64,000 bases of DNA from Flavobacterium haoranii (GTDB lineage: Bacteria > Bacteroidota > Bacteroidia > Flavobacteriales > Flavobacteriaceae): contig NZ_CP045292.1 of NCBI RefSeq assembly GCF_009363055.1, positions 992,001 through 1,056,000 on the forward strand, given 5' to 3'. The notes beneath the pieces were generated by a model. It saw nothing but the letters and a program-made list of their open reading frames with translations. It had not been told where the DNA came from and did not search any database. Shown here piece after piece: positions 43,374 through 52,253 of this stretch. Both the position numbers and the translations under genes were made by a program. The stretch's first letter is position 1, and each line of letters opens with the position of its first letter.

Positions 43374-43922
43374 ATGAAAATCTTTACAATTATTTTATTT
43401 TTTACATCGTTATCATATTCCCAAATAACTAAAAATAATTGGTTAGTTGGCGGAAGCGGTAATTTTAAAACAACGAAAACTGAAAAATTATCAGATGGAA
43501 CTAAACCTTATGATGACAGAACTATATTTTCTATTTCACCGAATATCGGTTATTTTTTTTATGACAAATTAGCTGGTGGAATTAGTTTAAGTTATACTTA
43601 TGACAATATATTTGAAGACTATCAATATTTTGGAGTTGGACCTTTTGTTAGATATTACTTTTTAAATTCAGAAAAAAGAATAAACATATTTTTACAAGGA
43701 AATTATAACTATTACGAAGGTGGTTCAAAAACAGTTGATGGTAATGATAATGGAAAGTTTCACAACAATGGATACGGATTCAAAGCTGGATCGGCAATTT
43801 TTTTAAATAGTAGTGTTGCTGTAGAACTATCATTAGACTACATTTCTAATAAATTAAATAGTACATTAAGAGAAGAAACATTTATGATTGGAGTTGGCTT
43901 TCAAATTCATTTAGAAAAATAA
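43374..43922 (+). CDS. Outer-membrane beta-barrel protein (cassette 29)
   Basis: 182 residues. Signal peptide (SLSYSQI), then strands of a small barrel: NNWLVGGSGNFKTTK, FSISPNIGYFFYDKLAGGISLSYTY, GVGPFVRYYFL, INIFLQGNYNYYEG, GFKAGSAIFLNSSVAVELSLDYIS and the terminal MIGVGFQIHL. This matches the outer-membrane protein beta-barrel family of Bacteroidota in length and strand pattern. Function unknown. The sole gene of the cassette. Confidence 0.8.
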   Translation: MKIFTIILFFTSLSYSQITKNNWLVGGSGNFKTTKTEKLSDGTKPYDDRTIFSISPNIGYFFYDKLAGGISLSYTYDNIFEDYQYFGVGPFVRYYFLNSEKRINIFLQGNYNYYEGGSKTVDGNDNGKFHNNGYGFKAGSAIFLNSSVAVELSLDYISNKLNSTLREETFMIGVGFQIHLEK

Positions 43923-43927
43923 AGCCA

Positions 43928-44069
43928 GCTGCTAACAGCTTTTTGCTTCAATGGCTACTTCCGGATTTTCCTACGGAAAATCCGCTGCTGAATGGAATGT
44001 TTTGTTATATTTGTAATGGCTTGGTGTTGGTGCAACGCCACTGAGAGCAAGCCGCAGAACGTTAGCGGT
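43928..44069 (+). repeat. attC of cassette 29
   Basis: R'' gctgctaac matches gttagcagc (43321). The body closely resembles the attC at 43187, though the two cassettes' genes differ. -7 element TATATTTG at 44006-44013. Junction at 44061. Confidence 0.87.
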
Positions 44070-44100
44070 AATGTTCACACACATCTAAAAAACAGACGAA

Positions 44101-44994
44101 TTGAAAATAAATATAATATCTATACTAGCATTTTTAATTTTACCTCATGGACTTTTTGCTAGTCCACAAGTTCCAGATTACATTATTTTCAAAAATGATA
44201 CAATACCAACCTACAATCTAATTGTGGAACAATTCCTTCAACAAAAGGAAAAAGACAATGGTCAATTATTTGGGTTAAGTTTTAGAAATTCAGTTGATGG
44301 AAGTTTAGGAACTTCATTCAATTGTTGGCGTGGCTATCAAGCAATCTATAAATTTGAAAATGATAGTTTATTTGTCATTGATATTATTAATTGTCATTCA
44401 ATAAAGAATTTCAATAAGCAAACTTCAAAAAAATTTCTAACCGAAATTTTTGGAGAAAAAATAAAAAACAATAAAGTTTTTGTTGATTGGTACACTGGAA
44501 TTATTAGCTTTCCATCAAAAAATGACAAAAACACAATGCTTCGGTGGGATGGCGTATTTGAAAGAATTTTTCTTTATGAGACAGTCATAAAAATTGAAAA
44601 CGGAAAGGTTATCAAAATTAGTGATGAGGAAAATTATACTGATATTGAAAATGGAATTGAAAGATTAGAAAGAGACTCAATCAAGAATATTTTGTTTGAT
44701 AGAGTAAAAAATTACAGTTGGAAAAAACTTGATAAATTTGATTGTTCTGACAAATATATCATAACGATTAATGAAGATGGAAAAGTCGGTGATATAAGGA
44801 TGGCTTGGAGTGATGAGGAAATAAAAGAGTTCTTTACTAAAAGAGAATATAATCATTGTATAAAATCAATGAAAAACGCATTATCAACCTTACAATTTGA
44901 CATAATTAAGAGAAAAGGAATACCAATCAGGGAAGATATTATAATTGAAATTTGGATTGAAGAGAATGGAAATATTGAAAATTGGTCCGATTAA
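44101..44994 (+). CDS. Secreted protein of unknown function (cassette 30)
   Basis: 297 residues, TTG start (the only start that gives the signal peptide, IISILAFLILPHGLFAS). The mature protein has a conserved-looking NSVDGSLGTSFNCWRGYQAIYKFENDSLFVIDIINCHS segment and a C-terminal domain (IITINEDGKVGDIRMAWSD ... IREDIIIEIWIEENGNIE) that looks like the TonB C-terminal-type or secretin-like energy-transducer fold seen in secreted Bacteroidota proteins. This resemblance is weak. The sole gene, about 40 bp from the junction. Confidence 0.7.
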   Translation: MKINIISILAFLILPHGLFASPQVPDYIIFKNDTIPTYNLIVEQFLQQKEKDNGQLFGLSFRNSVDGSLGTSFNCWRGYQAIYKFENDSLFVIDIINCHSIKNFNKQTSKKFLTEIFGEKIKNNKVFVDWYTGIISFPSKNDKNTMLRWDGVFERIFLYETVIKIENGKVIKISDEENYTDIENGIERLERDSIKNILFDRVKNYSWKKLDKFDCSDKYIITINEDGKVGDIRMAWSDEEIKEFFTKREYNHCIKSMKNALSTLQFDIIKRKGIPIREDIIIEIWIEENGNIENWSD

Positions 44995-45001
44995 AAAACA
45001 C

Positions 45002-45139
45002 TACCGCTAACAGCGGTTACAAGTAATGGCTAGTTCAGTACTATTCCGAAAATTCTCCGAATTTTCTAAAATAAGTTTATATTTGTTATGGCTTGGTAAT
45101 GGTTTACGCCACTACTTGTAGCCGCAAAACGTTAGCAGT
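45002..45139 (+). repeat. attC of cassette 30 (family C)
   Basis: R'' taccgctaac matches gttagcggta (44061), 10 of 10 bases. -7 element TATATTTG at 45078-45085. Junction at 45131. Confidence 0.88.
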
Positions 45140-45163
45140 AATATTATTTTAAAAAACGAATAA

Positions 45164-45853
45164 ATGAAATTTATAATTTTAACATATATTACATTATTCT
45201 CTTTAAATTTATTTTGCCAAGAATATAATATAAATAAAAAATATCTATTTTGGACATTTCATACACAGAACACTACAATAAATGGAATCTCATTAGGTGC
45301 TTTTCCTCAATTGAATGACAAAGATAGATTTGTAAGGACAAATGGAATTCGATTAGAAATTCCTGGATTTGGATTTCTTGCACCATTAGGAAATGGAAGT
45401 CCAATTTCAAGAATTGATAGTGTAAGTGGAAAATTTGAAAGAAACAAATATAAGTTTGATGAAATTATTAATGGAATAAATATTTCATCAGGAACAGTTG
45501 GAAAAATAAACTACAATGGAATTACCATAGCAGCAATAGCACAATTTTGAGAATTAAATAATGGAATTGCTCTTGCTGGACTTTGGAATGCTATGGATAA
45601 ATCAAATGGTATCCAAATTTCTGGTTTAGTAAATGAAGCTTTATATAGCAGTGGAGTACAAATTTCGTTGGCGAACTCAGCAATAATTATGAGTGGAATA
45701 CAAATTGGAATAAATAATTACTCAAATGAAATGTATGGAATTCAAATTGGTTTATTAAATAAAAGTAAAAAGACTAATGGAATTCAATTGGGACTTTGTA
45801 ATGTAAACGAAAAACGGAAATTTCCAATATTTAATTGGAATTTTGGGATATAA
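45164..45853 (+). pseudogene. LA_2272-like surface-repeat protein interrupted by an in-frame stop (cassette 31)
   Basis: The first part is 128 codons with a signal peptide (LNLFCQE). A TGA at 45548-45550 stops it. The same frame continues without a break to 45853 with a repeat array (GIQISGLVNEALYSSGVQISL, GIQIGINNYSNEMYGIQIGLLNKSKKTNGIQLGLCN), ending in FPIFNWNFGI. This repeat and terminus match the LA_2272-type surface repeat family. One substitution would restore a protein of about 229 residues, so a recent nonsense mutation is likely. Confidence 0.8.
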
Positions 45854-45858
45854 AATAC

Positions 45859-45996
45859 TACTGCTAACATTGGTTAGCTGTTATTGTGGCTGCTCGCCTA
45901 CTTCCGAATTTTCTCCGAAAATCCGAAAGTTTATTTATATTTGTTTTAGCTAGTAATGAAAACCACAACAGCAGCTAGCCAAGGACCGTTAACTAC
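45859..45996 (+). repeat. attC of cassette 31
   Basis: R'' tactgctaac matches gttagcagta (45131), 10 of 10 bases. Arms ggttagctgttattgtggc / aaccacaacagcagctagcc pair. -7 element TATATTTG at 45936-45943. Junction at 45988. Confidence 0.87.
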
Positions 45997-46378
45997 AACG
46001 TGATTTTACTTCGTAAAAAACCAATTGGAACGTTATCTTTCGCACGTTCATAAAAATAGTTTAGAAAGCTTTAGTCATGTTTTGCTTCCGAATTGGCTCA
46101 ATTTGGCAGAATGTTTTCTGTTTGCCGATTTTCGCTAGACAACTTTTGGATTTTGATTGGTTTAATTCAACCGAATATTTTGCGCTTGGAAAATTTTAGC
46201 TTTTTTTCGGTTTTAAACTATTTTCATTCTCTACAGCAAACGCTGTTGTTAACAACAGTTTACACTCAGCGCTTAGTTCGCGCATTTTTGCCGAAAAAAT
46301 TCTTCCCGAATTTTTTCTAATCGGATTTTTTGTTATCTTTGGTTCATAAGGTTTGCGCCGAAGTGTAAGCCGTGACCG
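45989..46378 (+). other. ORF-less cassette, family I, copy 3 (cassette 32)
   Basis: 390 bp, near-identical to cassette 24 with a few substitutions. Same start and same family F attC. Confidence 0.78.
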
Positions 46379-46386
46379 TTAGCAGT
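46246..46386 (+). repeat. attC of cassette 32 (family F)
   Basis: R'' ttgttaac against the start gttaac. -7 element TATCTTTG at 46334-46341. Junction at 46378. Confidence 0.82.
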
Positions 46387-46413
46387 AACTTTAACCAAAA
46401 TCGAAATATTCGA

Positions 46414-47523
46414 ATGAAATACAAAATTTCAATTTTCTTGATAATTCTGAGTCAATTTGCTAAAGCGCAGGTTTTCTCAGATTATGTTGACAGTTCAAAT
46501 TTAAACATTAAAAAAGCAGTAGATTTTTATAAGCAATATTTATCAGAGTTTGAAGGAACTTCACTTCCAGATTATAGTAAATATTGGTCTAAAGATGATT
46601 GTAAAAGATTCAAAACACCTGACCCTATTGTTTATTCAATAACATCCGATTATCCAACCTATAATTTTGGTGCTCAAAAAACTATTTTTTATGCACGAGA
46701 ATATACTAATTATGTTCACTTAAAAACATTAATGACTCAAACTGATTCATTAAATAACATTTCAGTATATGCTATTACCAACCATTATATTTCAATAAAC
46801 GACAATTCTGAAAAAATCCATTTTATTTCTCCAATTAAAATTAATTCTCACCTATACTCTACCGAAAAAAATGGTAATATTAGGTACTATTTTCTAAAAA
46901 CACATCAATTCAATAAAGCTAAAAGTGATCAACTAATCACTTTACTCAAAAAGTTTGAAAAGGATTGGGGTTTTGAACCAATACAATTTGATTACTACTT
47001 CTCCAATACTCAAGATGAATTAGGTGCAATGAAAGGTTTAGACTATTATTACGGTATGGAACAAACTTATCCTTCCGGTATTGCTTTTCCTGAAGACAAA
47101 ATAGTTTATTGCAACGGTTATGATGAAAACAATTTACATGAAGTTCTACATCTATACCTTAATCCTACACATGAAAAATCTCCAGTTAATCATGGACTGA
47201 TTTATTATTTGGGTGGCTCAATAGGTCAAAACTTCAACTATTTAATCAACAAGATGAATGAGTATTTATCAAAATATCCTGATACTGATTTGAGTACGTT
47301 TGAAACTTTAGAAACAAAAGACATAACATTACATATAAATCACACCGTAATTGGTCTTATTTGCAAAATAATTGATGAAAAAGAAGGTGTAAATGGATTG
47401 AAAAGACTTTTAACATATAATGATATAAATACTTTGTTTAAAAAAGAATTTGGTTTGGACAAAAAAGAATGGGATAGTTTTCTAAAACGAAAATTCAAAA
47501 AATATAACACTTTAAAAAAATAA
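46414..47523 (+). CDS. Secreted putative zinc metallopeptidase (cassette 33)
   Basis: 369 residues from the ATG at 46414. Signal peptide (FAKAQVF). A HEVLH zinc-binding motif occupies residues 242-246, followed by NHGLIYYLGGSIG, where gluzincins place the third ligand region. Before it lie a KDDCKRFKTPDPIV segment and the strand-rich N-terminal domain. The fold resembles collagenase-like or peptidase MA gluzincins, though no exact family is assigned. If active, it would cleave proteins in the periplasm or outside the cell. Confidence 0.72.
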   Translation: MKYKISIFLIILSQFAKAQVFSDYVDSSNLNIKKAVDFYKQYLSEFEGTSLPDYSKYWSKDDCKRFKTPDPIVYSITSDYPTYNFGAQKTIFYAREYTNYVHLKTLMTQTDSLNNISVYAITNHYISINDNSEKIHFISPIKINSHLYSTEKNGNIRYYFLKTHQFNKAKSDQLITLLKKFEKDWGFEPIQFDYYFSNTQDELGAMKGLDYYYGMEQTYPSGIAFPEDKIVYCNGYDENNLHEVLHLYLNPTHEKSPVNHGLIYYLGGSIGQNFNYLINKMNEYLSKYPDTDLSTFETLETKDITLHINHTVIGLICKIIDEKEGVNGLKRLLTYNDINTLFKKEFGLDKKEWDSFLKRKFKKYNTLKK

Positions 47524-47528
47524 AAAGC

Positions 47529-47673
47529 TACTGCTAACATCGGTTATAAATTATGGCGGCGTTTGCGCATATTTTCCGAATTTTCTCCGAAAATTCGAAA
47601 TTAAATTTTATATTTGGAATCGCTCGGTCTGCGGTTTTCCGCCACAATTTTATAGCCGAGGACCGTTACCTGC
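47529..47673 (+). repeat. attC of cassette 33
   Basis: R'' tactgctaac matches gttagcagta (46378), 10 of 10 bases. Arms ggttataaattatggcgg / ccgccacaattttatagcc pair. -7 element TATATTTG at 47607-47614. Junction at 47665. Confidence 0.87.
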
Positions 47674-47713
47674 AAGTTTATACAAAATTGTGTAAATAAA
47701 CTATTGAGAAAAA

Positions 47714-48259
47714 ATGGAAGATTATACAAGTCAAGAAATGAAAGCGTGGTATGAGAATTTTAGAGTCAATTCAAAAACCAAATCTGAAAACGCAAAAGTA
47801 AAATCTATTTATGACATAATTCTCAGAAACGAATATACGGATAGTGATTATTGGTATATGGGTGGTGGTGCAGATGAGTTTATTAAATATTTACAAAACT
47901 TTAATGTTGAAGATATAAAAGATTTAGAAAATGATATCCAAAATTGGACAAGTGATCAATTATGGATTTTAAGAGAATGCTTAGTATATGGTTACAGATA
48001 TGATGATAACCATAAAAAATCGAATACATTTAAAAATCAAAGTTATCTATTAACATTTTTATTCTCAGCAACAGAAGACGAGGATATAAAAATCGATATT
48101 TTTGAAAACGCAGAATTAATAAACGATGGAGATTCTAAACCTTTAGAGCTATTATTAAATATAAAAAAATGGGCGGAAAATAAAATCCATAATTCTGAAA
48201 ATTTAGATAAAATTCATTTTGAACAAATTGAGGAAGCAATAAAAAAAACCAGCAGGTAA
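47714..48259 (+). CDS. Unknown acidic cytosolic protein, 181 residues (cassette 34)
   Basis: No signal peptide. Helical and strongly acidic (ADEFIKYLQNFNVEDIKDLENDIQNWTSDQLWILRECLVYGY), in the style of small immunity or HEAT-like helical proteins, but no family is recognised. The final codons and the TAA stop are contributed by the R'' box (agc agg TAA C). Confidence 0.7.
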   Translation: MEDYTSQEMKAWYENFRVNSKTKSENAKVKSIYDIILRNEYTDSDYWYMGGGADEFIKYLQNFNVEDIKDLENDIQNWTSDQLWILRECLVYGYRYDDNHKKSNTFKNQSYLLTFLFSATEDEDIKIDIFENAELINDGDSKPLELLLNIKKWAENKIHNSENLDKIHFEQIEEAIKKTSR

Positions 48260-48388
48260 CAGCGGTTAAAGTAAATGGCTTGGTCAAGAATTTCCCGAAA
48301 ATTCTCCGAATTTTCTAAATTTTGTCTATTTTTGGGTTGGCTTGGTTTTGGCTCACGCCACTTTCTTTAGCCGCGGACCGTTACCTGC
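48252..48388 (+). repeat. attC of cassette 34 (family D)
   Basis: R'' gcaggtaac matches gttacctgc (47665). Arms ggttaaagtaaatggc / gccactttctttagcc pair. -7 element TATTTTTG at 48327-48334. Junction at 48380. Confidence 0.88.
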
Positions 48389-48406
48389 AAGCTTAAAAAA
48401 TTGAAA

Positions 48407-49096
48407 ATGTTAAAAAAAACAACGCTTCTGATTTTAATATTTATTTTATCAAGTTGTTCTTCACAAGAAAACGATAAAAATTATTACTATCAAATTGGAA
48501 AAGAAAAAAAGGTTCAAATTTTTAAATTTGTTGACAAGAACAATCTAAAGAATATAGAATATTGGAAAGTTACTTCAAATCCTCAAACAAATAAAATTCT
48601 AACTGAATCTTTCACATCTGATTTAAGACTTTATAATTTATTTGAGGAAGAATTTAAAACTGATGGTACTGAAATAATCCGTTACGCAGATTTTGAAGTA
48701 AATGAGAATGGACAAAATATTAAAATAGAAGGAATAATTGTCGATGATGATGTTTATAAATGGTCTGACAATAATAAATACAGCTATTCCGTAAAATATA
48801 CAAATCCAAAATACGGAAATGAACTATTCACAAAAAAAAGAACAAAAAACAAGTTTGAAAATATAAATATTAATGGAATTGTATACTCAACTTTAAAATT
48901 TAAAGATGAATATGAGATTAAATCTCTCGAAAAGAATCAGAAATATGAATTTTATCAATATACTTATTATGCAAATGGTATTGGAATGGTAAAGTATCTA
49001 AGATATCATCCAGACGGAACAATAATTGAATTAGAATTAACAGAAACCCTAACTGAAACGGAATTTGATAAATTAAAAGAAAAAGCCAGCAGGTAA
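48407..49096 (+). CDS. Lipoprotein of unknown function (cassette 35)
   Basis: 229 residues from the ATG at 48407 (TTG 48401 is an alternative). Lipobox ILSSCSSQEND with acidic residues after the cysteine, suggesting surface export. The mature part consists of beta strands (ILTESFTSDLRLYNLFEEEFKTDGTEIIRYADFEV). No family recognised. As in cassette 34, the last codons (GCC AGC AGG TAA) come from R''. Confidence 0.72.
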   Translation: MLKKTTLLILIFILSSCSSQENDKNYYYQIGKEKKVQIFKFVDKNNLKNIEYWKVTSNPQTNKILTESFTSDLRLYNLFEEEFKTDGTEIIRYADFEVNENGQNIKIEGIIVDDDVYKWSDNNKYSYSVKYTNPKYGNELFTKKRTKNKFENININGIVYSTLKFKDEYEIKSLEKNQKYEFYQYTYYANGIGMVKYLRYHPDGTIIELELTETLTETEFDKLKEKASR

Positions 49097-49225
49097 CAGC
49101 GGTTAAAGCAAATGGCTTGGTCAAGAATTTCCCGAAAATTCTCCGAATTTTCTAAATTTTGTCTATTTTTGGGTTGGCTTAGTTTTGGCTCACGCCACTT
49201 TCTTTAGCCGCAAAACGTTAGCGGT
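49089..49225 (+). repeat. attC of cassette 35 (family D)
   Basis: R'' gcaggtaac matches gttacctgc (48380). -7 element TATTTTTG at 49164-49171. Junction at 49217. Confidence 0.88.
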
Positions 49226-49297
49226 AATTTTAACATCGTTCGCTTAAATTCGAGAATACAACGTAATCATTTATAAGAAATTTGAAACCGTTAAACA

Positions 49298-49768
49298 ATG
49301 AATAAAATAGATTTCAATTTAGCCATGCAAGGCGTTATTGATGAAAACTTAGATATGCCAACTGAAGAATTAATTATGAATGTTACTGCATCTCGTTGGG
49401 AATATCATGATTGGGAAGTTGCTGGATTTGAAAAAATTCTTGAGGAACGAAATTTGCAATTTAATATATATACTGAAAGCTTTTTTAAGAAAAAATTCAT
49501 TGAAAAGTTCTCCAAATTATATCCCGGTTGGATTATAGATATTAAAAAAATGATGACTCAATTGATTGAAAATGGATGGAATTTATCAATTCCCATAAGA
49601 GCTAAAAATTATCATGGCAGTTTCAAATGTTACATTTCTACTGACGATATTATTTTAAAACAAATAGTGGAATCAAACTGCGAAACTATAAATTTGAAAT
49701 GTTCATTATGTGGAAATTCAGAAGACGAGAATTATGATGGAATTTGCGAAAAATGCCGTATATATTAA
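49298..49768 (+). CDS. Unknown protein with a C-terminal zinc-ribbon-like motif (cassette 36)
   Basis: 156 residues, cytosolic. A helical body (EELIMNVTASRWEYHDWEVAGFEKILEER) is followed by two CxxC pairs (CSLCGNSEDENYDGICEKC), a likely zinc ribbon at residues about 137-155. Such endings occur in small regulators and toxin- or immunity-like proteins, but no family is recognised. The gene has an 80-bp leader after the junction. Confidence 0.72.
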   Translation: MNKIDFNLAMQGVIDENLDMPTEELIMNVTASRWEYHDWEVAGFEKILEERNLQFNIYTESFFKKKFIEKFSKLYPGWIIDIKKMMTQLIENGWNLSIPIRAKNYHGSFKCYISTDDIILKQIVESNCETINLKCSLCGNSEDENYDGICEKCRIY

Positions 49769-49773
49769 AAAAC

Positions 49774-49911
49774 TACCGCTAACAGCGGTTAAAAAAAATG
49801 GCTTGGTCAAGAATTTCCCGAAAATTCTCCGAATTTTCTAAATTTTGTCTATTTTTGGGTTGGCTTGGTTTTGGCTCACGCCACTTTCTTTAGCCGCGGA
49901 CCGTTAGCCAC
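49774..49911 (+). repeat. attC of cassette 36 (family D)
   Basis: R'' taccgctaac matches gttagcggta (49217), 10 of 10 bases. -7 element TATTTTTG at 49850-49857. Junction at 49903. Confidence 0.88.
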
Positions 49912-49931
49912 AAGTTTAAAACCAAAACGAA

Positions 49932-50345
49932 ATGATTGAATTTGATTTTACCGAATTAAACTTACTAAATAAACTTTTGAATAAAGTCAAATATACGGAA
50001 TTGGACTCTTATGATTTGAATCAATTTGCAAATAGTCCGATAACAAATAGGATTATGGAAAAAATCCAAACTGAATTTAAACCGTTGGCAGAAAAAACTC
50101 CTAGAATTCATAACAACGGAATACCAAAATTTGAATTCAAATTGGAAAATTACGTTGGAAAAGCGATTACGAATCGACTTGAGCATATGGATTTGAGTTC
50201 TTTTCGGACAATTGCCGAATGGGACAAATCACAAACAGAAAAATTTGCTAAAGATATTCTCGGAATTATTGACTTTGAGGAATCTGAATTGAATAAACTG
50301 ACTGAATATATAACTGAAAAAGCAAAAGAAAAAACCAGTGGCTAA
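49932..50345 (+). CDS. Unknown cytosolic protein, 137 residues (cassette 37)
   Basis: Helical and charged, no signal peptide or membrane segments. Starts MIEFDFTELNLLNKLLNKVKYTEL and ends EKAKEKTSG, where the last codons and the stop (agt ggc TAA C) are provided by R''. No family recognised. ATG 28 bp after the junction. Confidence 0.68.
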   Translation: MIEFDFTELNLLNKLLNKVKYTELDSYDLNQFANSPITNRIMEKIQTEFKPLAEKTPRIHNNGIPKFEFKLENYVGKAITNRLEHMDLSSFRTIAEWDKSQTEKFAKDILGIIDFEESELNKLTEYITEKAKEKTSG

Positions 50346-50475
50346 CAATGTATAACCGCAATTACGGCGGATTCGACTAGGTCCGAATCCACTCGGAATT
50401 GCTAACGTCAGGGTTTAATCTGAAAATTAACGCATATTAACCCATAACTGACGGTTATACGAGACCGTTAACCAC
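50338..50475 (+). repeat. attC of cassette 37 (family A)
   Basis: R'' gtggctaac matches gttagccac (49903). The loop hairpin has gactag rather than gactac, breaking one pair. Junction at 50467. Confidence 0.87.
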
Positions 50476-50855
50476 AACGTGATTTTACTTCGTAAAAAAC
50501 CAATTGGAACGTAATCTTTCGCACGTTCATAAAAATAGTTTAGAAAGCTTTAGTTATGTTTTGCTTCCGAATTGGCTCAATTTGGCAGAATGTTTTCTGT
50601 TTGCTGATTTTCGCTAGTCAACTTTTGGAATTTGATTGGTTAAATTGAACCGAATATTTTGCATTTGGAAAATTCTAGCTTTTTTTCGGTTTTAAACTAT
50701 TTTCATTCTCTACAGCAAACGCTGTTGTTAACAACAGTTTACACTCAGCGCAAGGTTTTGCTCTTTTGCCGAAAAAATTCTTTCCGAATTTTTTCTTTAG
50801 GATTTTTTGTTATCTTTGGTTCATAAGGATCGCGCCGAAGTGTAAGCCGCGACCG
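50468..50855 (+). other. ORF-less cassette, family I, copy 4 (cassette 38)
   Basis: 388 bp, most like cassette 20 (both start TTAACCACAACG and share gaatttgattggttaaattg). Contains no conserved frame. Confidence 0.78.
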
Positions 50856-50863
50856 TTGTGTGT
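50725..50863 (+). repeat. attC of cassette 38 (family F)
   Basis: R'' ttgttaac against the start gttaac. -7 element TATCTTTG at 50811-50818. Junction at 50855. Confidence 0.82.
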
Positions 50864-50867
50864 AATT

Positions 50868-52087
50868 ATGAAAATGACATTCAGAACAATAAATATCATT
50901 CTATTCATACTTTGTTTTAATCCAATTTTTGGACAAACAAATGTGCTTATTCCGAATAAAGGAATTGAAGGAATACCTATTGTGATTGACTCATCAACAA
51001 TTTCGGATGTAATTGAAATTTATGGTACTGATTACACTCTGTCCGAAAAGACTTTAATTACAAACTATCGTTTTGACAAAATCGGACTGACATTTCAAAT
51101 TGACCCTTATGACAAAAATAAAATTGTAAGGTCAATTTCAGTTGAATCGCCATTTAAGGCTAAAACAGAAAACGGAATTGTACTAAATGAAAGTACAATG
51201 AAAGATGTCTGGAATACATACAATGACAAAGGCTGTTTCACATCAAAGACTTATGCTTGGAACACTCAAAATGGAATTTCTTACTATATCAAAAAAGACC
51301 CAAATGAAAAAGGATATGATACAGAAGAGAAAATATTCAAAATAGAAATAAATAATAATGGCGATTTTGGAATTTCTTCGAGAACAAACTTCGAGTTTAA
51401 CGATGAACCTGTAAAAGAAAAATTAAACAGCTTGATAGCAATTCTTAAATCGGAAAATTTCAACTTTAAGAAATTGGACAGTTTTTGGAGTACAGAAAAA
51501 ATTACCGAAAAAGAACCTTATGGCCTTGAAAAACGGACAAGCTTAAATAGAAAGATTGAGAACAATTTAACTCAAGAAAGCTCTGAATTATGGCTTGTAG
51601 GTAGCACTTATAATCTAAACATAATTAAATCATCAAATAATCAATTGGTTTATTTAAAACTAACGGATAATAACGAACAAAAGACATTATTTGAAAGAAT
51701 TGAAAACTCGAACTTTGAGAAAACCGACTTTGATGTTTACACATACGGAACTTTTTGTGGAATTGCAGGAACACCACCAGACAAATGTCAACAAATGCTT
51801 GACCTAGTTAATAAAAAGACTTTAATGAATTGGCAAAATGGTTAAAATCAATAAATCCCGAAATCGCTACTTACGGTTACATCGGACTTGAATTTTTAAA
51901 GAGAAAAGGAAAAACTATCGAAAAAATAGAATTGCAAAGAATGACGGAATTAAGTGAATTTGAAATACAACTTAATACTTGTCAAGGTTGCATTTTTGGA
52001 GTTACTGAACAGGTAAAAGACGTTTTAAAAAATAAAAATATTAACCAAATATATCGTTCGTTTCAACAAAGCGGATGGATAAAATAA
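50868..52087 (+). pseudogene. Secreted protein gene with a probable one-base deletion (cassette 39)
   Basis: The first frame (50868-51845, 325 codons) has a signal peptide (PIFGQTN) and a strand-rich mature domain (GIPIVIDSSTISDVIEIYGTDYTL). Near 51822 the text reads actttaatgaattggc. One more A would give TLNELAKWLKSINPEIATYGYIGLEFLKRKGK, joining it to the second frame that ends at 52087 with a further CQGCIFG motif. The whole would be about 406 residues. Alternatively these are two genes overlapping by 16 bp with a TTG start. I favour a frameshift. Function unknown. Confidence 0.65.
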
Positions 52088-52088
52088 C

Positions 52089-52224
52089 TACACACAACAA
52101 TGGCTATAAGTAATTGCTTGTTCTCGCCTACTTCTGAAAATCCTCGCGGATTTTCAGTTTGGTGTGTACTTGTAAAGTTAAGTGCTAAACCATGCAACTA
52201 CTCATAGCCGAGACCGTTACCAGC
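52089..52224 (+). repeat. attC of cassette 39 (family B)
   Basis: R'' tacacacaac matches gttgtgtgta (50855), 10 of 10 bases. Junction at 52216. Confidence 0.88.
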
Positions 52225-52253
52225 AAGCTTAAAAAATGACAAAAAACTAAAAT

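Noticed and set aside
40575..46320. 75-codon frames (40575-40802 and 46093-46320) in the ORF-less cassettes.
   Set aside because: Broken in the copies at 36746 and 50468, and their C-termini are read from the attC palindrome.
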